NCBI GenBank assembly: GCA_016124735.1
Contig: WGMZ01000031.1
Coordinates: 1 to 52,146 of the forward strand
Origin: Bacteroidota bacterium
Lineage (GTDB): Bacteria > Bacteroidota > Bacteroidia > UBA8524
Direction of reading: 5' to 3'
DNA: 52,146 bases
Below, piece by piece: positions 51,672 through 52,146 of the stretch (positions are counted from its first letter, which is position 1; each line of letters opens with the position of its first letter). A program made the position numbers and the translations under genes. The notes under the pieces were generated by a model. It ran no database searches and was not told the origin of the DNA. It saw only the letters and a list, made by a program, of their open reading frames with translations.

Positions 51672-51693
51672 CGTATATAAACGGATATATACG
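51672..51693. promoter_or_regulatory. Inverted repeat upstream of ssb
   Basis: CGTATAT (51672-51678) and ATATACG (51687-51693) are exact complements eight bases apart and lie just before the predicted -33 element of the ssb gene. Possibly an operator. Confidence 0.3.
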
Positions 51694-51701
51694 TTTATTA
51701 A

Positions 51702-51732
51702 TTGCTGCCCTCAGTCCTAGCATAAAACTTTG
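51702..51732 (+). promoter_or_regulatory. Predicted promoter of ssb
   Basis: TTG at 51702-51704 and AAACTTTG at 51725-51732 (TAnnTTTG with one mismatch) are 20 bases apart. The ATG is at 51756. Confidence 0.4.
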
Positions 51733-51755
51733 CTCTACTAAAAATTATTTCAATT

Positions 51756-52094
51756 ATGAATCAAGTACGTAACAGCGTTCGGTTGATTGGCCATCTCGGC
51801 AACGATCCCGAGCTCAAGGAAGCCGGTAAAAGCAAACTGGCAAAAATCAGACTCGCCACCAATGAGGTTCACAAGAATGAGGCAGGCGAAAAAGTAGAAG
51901 AAACCCAATGGCATAATTTGATAGCCTGGGGTAAACAGGCAGAAATTGCCGACAAGTACCTGAAGAAGGGAACTGAGATTGCTATTGAGGGCAAGCTGAC
52001 GAGTCGTTCTTATGAAGATAAGGAGGGTAACACGAAGTGGGTGACAGAGATCATCGTTCGCGATTTCAGCTTTTTAGGAAAAAAGTCGAGCTAA
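51756..52094 (+). CDS. ssb: Single-stranded DNA-binding protein, OB domain only
   Basis: The 112-residue protein begins MNQVRNSVRLIGHLGNDPEL, and shows the OB-fold text KIRLATNEV, ETQWHNLIAWGKQAEIA, YLKKGTEIAIEGKLTSRSYED of bacterial SSB. It stops after FSFLGKKSS. The normal bacterial SSB is ~140-180 residues with a flexible linker and a C-terminal acidic tip (DDDIPF type) that recruits repair and replication proteins. Here both are missing. The stop is followed by a standard terminator, so this is a genuinely short protein and not a cut by the window edge. It may be an accessory SSB. Confidence 0.93.
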   Translation: MNQVRNSVRLIGHLGNDPELKEAGKSKLAKIRLATNEVHKNEAGEKVEETQWHNLIAWGKQAEIADKYLKKGTEIAIEGKLTSRSYEDKEGNTKWVTEIIVRDFSFLGKKSS

Positions 52095-52115
52095 TCCAAC
52101 AAGCAATTCAATTCC

Positions 52116-52146
52116 TCCCGGTTTCATTTCGAGACCGGGATTTTTT
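52116..52146 (+). terminator. Intrinsic terminator of ssb
   Basis: TCCCGGTTTC (52116-52125) pairs with GAGACCGGGA (52131-52140) over ten positions with one T-G wobble, loop ATTTC, and the window ends in a T-run. Confidence 0.92.

Overview
The window looks like chromosomal DNA of a free-living member of the Bacteroidota. The grounds are: two complete proteins with C-terminal type IX secretion sorting domains (one broken by an insertion sequence), family markers typical of the phylum (DUF4837, DUF3822 next to rsmD, bifunctional phosphoglucose/phosphomannose isomerase, a GENN-type tmRNA tag), several upstream boxes matching the Bacteroidota -7 promoter element TAnnTTTG, and no clear Shine-Dalgarno sequences. 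I cannot place it below phylum level. Most genes are housekeeping; I see no prophage, plasmid, CRISPR or defence island.

Layout. 0.5-8.3 kb: AsmA-like protein, LysM lytic transglycosylase, DUF4837 lipoprotein, purN, then a UbiB-family kinase and a small helical protein on the other strand. 8.3-13.7 kb: PaaN-type aldehyde dehydrogenase, a membrane-anchored hypothetical, then DUF3822-rsmD-coaD with overlapping starts and stops, a Nudix protein and pyrE divergent from it. 13.7-14.5 kb: a minisatellite of 88-89 bp units between the converging ends of pyrE and rlmN. 14.5-20.8 kb: rlmN, 3-hydroxyanthranilate dioxygenase, threonylcarbamoyl-AMP synthase, a barrel-like protein, a REP-associated transposase beside its palindromes, lipoamide dehydrogenase, and another secreted protein. 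20.9-24.2 kb: a LamG/T9SS surface protein cut by a 1004-bp IS1595-type element with a clean 8-bp target duplication. 24.3-33.5 kb (all minus strand): yifB/comM, corA, a lactate/malate dehydrogenase abutting a CCG-domain protein, a four-CHRD T9SS protein, gmhA and a DsbD-type reductase. 33.6-44.4 kb: LysM glucosaminidase, second lipoamide dehydrogenase, SIS isomerase with PHP phosphatase, an orphan PAS histidine kinase, FAH-family hydrolase, GNAT, YdeI-like protein, dxs and a SprT-like metalloprotease. 44.4-45.3 kb: a degenerate IS200-type transposase and dense palindromes. 45.3-52.1 kb: katG divergent from oxyR, a VapBC-like toxin-antitoxin pair, tmRNA (ssrA), a Lys1-like dehydrogenase, a small secreted protein and a tail-less SSB.

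Functional groupings. Cell-envelope work is prominent: two LysM hydrolases, AsmA, DsbD and T9SS cargo. katG and oxyR form a self-contained peroxide response; OxyR keeps both redox cysteines at the canonical spacing, and an ATAG-N7-CTAT site sits directly on its start codon. The main non-routine signals are the reversible IS interruption, the minisatellite, the RAYT/REP locus with a late nonsense codon, the families of perfect palindromes, and four convergent gene pairs that share exactly four bases at their stop codons. I did not find a convincing wholly new multi-gene system.
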